NCBI GenBank assembly: GCA_948474755.1
Contig: CAOLHI010000079.1
Span: forward strand, 1,364,001-1,428,000
Origin: Ctenosaura bakeri
Taxonomy: Eukaryota > Chordata > Lepidosauria > Squamata > Iguanidae
Length of the DNA: 64,000 bases
Reading direction: 5' to 3'
Shown one piece after another: positions 63,719 through 64,000 of this stretch. The translations under genes were made by a program, and so were the position numbers. The stretch's first letter is position 1; each line of letters opens with the position of its first letter. The notes under the pieces were generated by a model that had not been told where the DNA came from, ran no database searches, and saw only the letters and a program-made list of their open reading frames with translations.

Positions 63719-64000
63719 TTATTGACAAAACAGACAACATCGTATCATGCATCTCACAGAGGAAAACAGTACAGCTCTCCCAAAACATGCATAATTCCTA
63801 GAAGAGTCTTCAACTCTGTAATGATTGATAAATATATGAGGTTGAGACCAGGTAGCTGCTTTGCAGACCTCATAAAGAGATACCCCATGCAAAAAGGCCG
63901 CAGAAGGTGCCACAGATCTTGTGGAATGAGCTTGAACAGAGTCAGGGAGTTTCTTTTATGCCAGCTCATAAGACAACTTAATGGTGGAAACCACCCATTT
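63719..64000 (-). pseudogene. Tyrosine recombinase C-terminus of the DIRS-like element
   Basis: Reading from 64000 down, one frame gives KWVVSTIKLSYELA, a TAA stop, KKLPDSVQAHSTRSVAPS, then AAFLHGVSLYEVCKAATWSQ and PHIFINHYRVE. It ends at a stop at 63719. HSTR fits the catalytic His-x-x-Arg and the Tyr in NHYRV fits the nucleophile of the tyrosine recombinase family; ATWSxPHxFxxHY is typical of DIRS/Ngaro-type enzymes. One in-frame stop (near 63956) breaks the frame, so this copy is probably dead, although the stop could lie outside an essential part. The N-terminal part is outside the window. Confidence 0.8.

Larger units (their letters stand above)
63210..64000 (-). mobile_element. 3' end of a DIRS-like tyrosine-recombinase retrotransposon
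   Basis: This includes the recombinase C-terminus (63719-64000) and an end region with two 62-bp inverted arms. DIRS elements carry gag, RT/RNase H and a tyrosine recombinase instead of an integrase. They have inverted or split repeats and leave no target duplication. The rest of the element lies beyond 64000. The left boundary near 63210 is estimated from the end of the arm. Confidence 0.72.

Overview
The window is vertebrate genomic DNA, most probably from a squamate reptile (lizard or snake). It is AT-rich and intron-dominated. It carries a repeat mix typical of squamates: Sauria-type tRNA SINEs, a 5S-headed Sauria SINE, RTE/BovB-like, CR1, L2 and L1 LINE fragments, a DIRS-like tyrosine-recombinase retrotransposon, and many small Tigger-like and hAT-like DNA elements. 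The species cannot be fixed from sequence alone.

Only one real gene is visible: CDK19, the Mediator kinase-module cyclin-dependent kinase, read on the minus strand. Five consecutive coding exons are present, exons 2 to 6 by comparison with human CDK19: 55553-55628, 40640-40750, 34213-34353, 11754-11811 and 6569-6700. All have GT/AG splice sites and matching phases. They run from the codon after KDG (human residue 44) to the first base of D216, and cover the catalytic lysine, the SMSACRE helix, the hinge, HRD, the DMG motif and the APE motif. Exon 1 (start codon and glycine loop) is not in the window and must lie beyond position 64000. Exon 7 and the C-terminal half must lie before position 1. 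Paralogue-specific residues in exons 2, 3 and 4 all fit CDK19 and not CDK8.

Region by region: 1-6568 (intron 6) holds a decayed CR1/L3-type LINE, a Tigger-like element and a broken SNX18-like retropseudogene. 6701-11753 (intron 5) has a 5S-Sauria SINE, an A/T-rich hairpin, a CR1 3' end and a Tigger-like element. 11812-34212 (intron 4) has two more copies of that element, one split by a SINE, a long CR1 fragment, an L2 fragment and a complete 5.7-kb endogenous retrovirus-like element with two identical 445-bp LTRs but no recognisable gag, pol or env. 34354-40639 (intron 3) has a Tigger-like element and an L2 fragment. 40751-55552 (intron 2) has an RTE element split by an 893-bp CpG-rich solo LTR, plus further small elements. 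55629-64000 (intron 1) has a large palindrome built on AC repeats, a 1.7-kb DNA element with internal tandem repeats, an L1-type LINE, and the 3' end of a DIRS-like element with 62-bp inverted repeats.

The most interesting items are the young non-autonomous retrovirus-like element, the DIRS-like terminus, the CpG-rich solo LTR and the palindromes near 58.1 kb. No CRISPR array, operon or functional non-coding RNA gene was found. All identity and similarity statements come from reading by eye; no database search was run.
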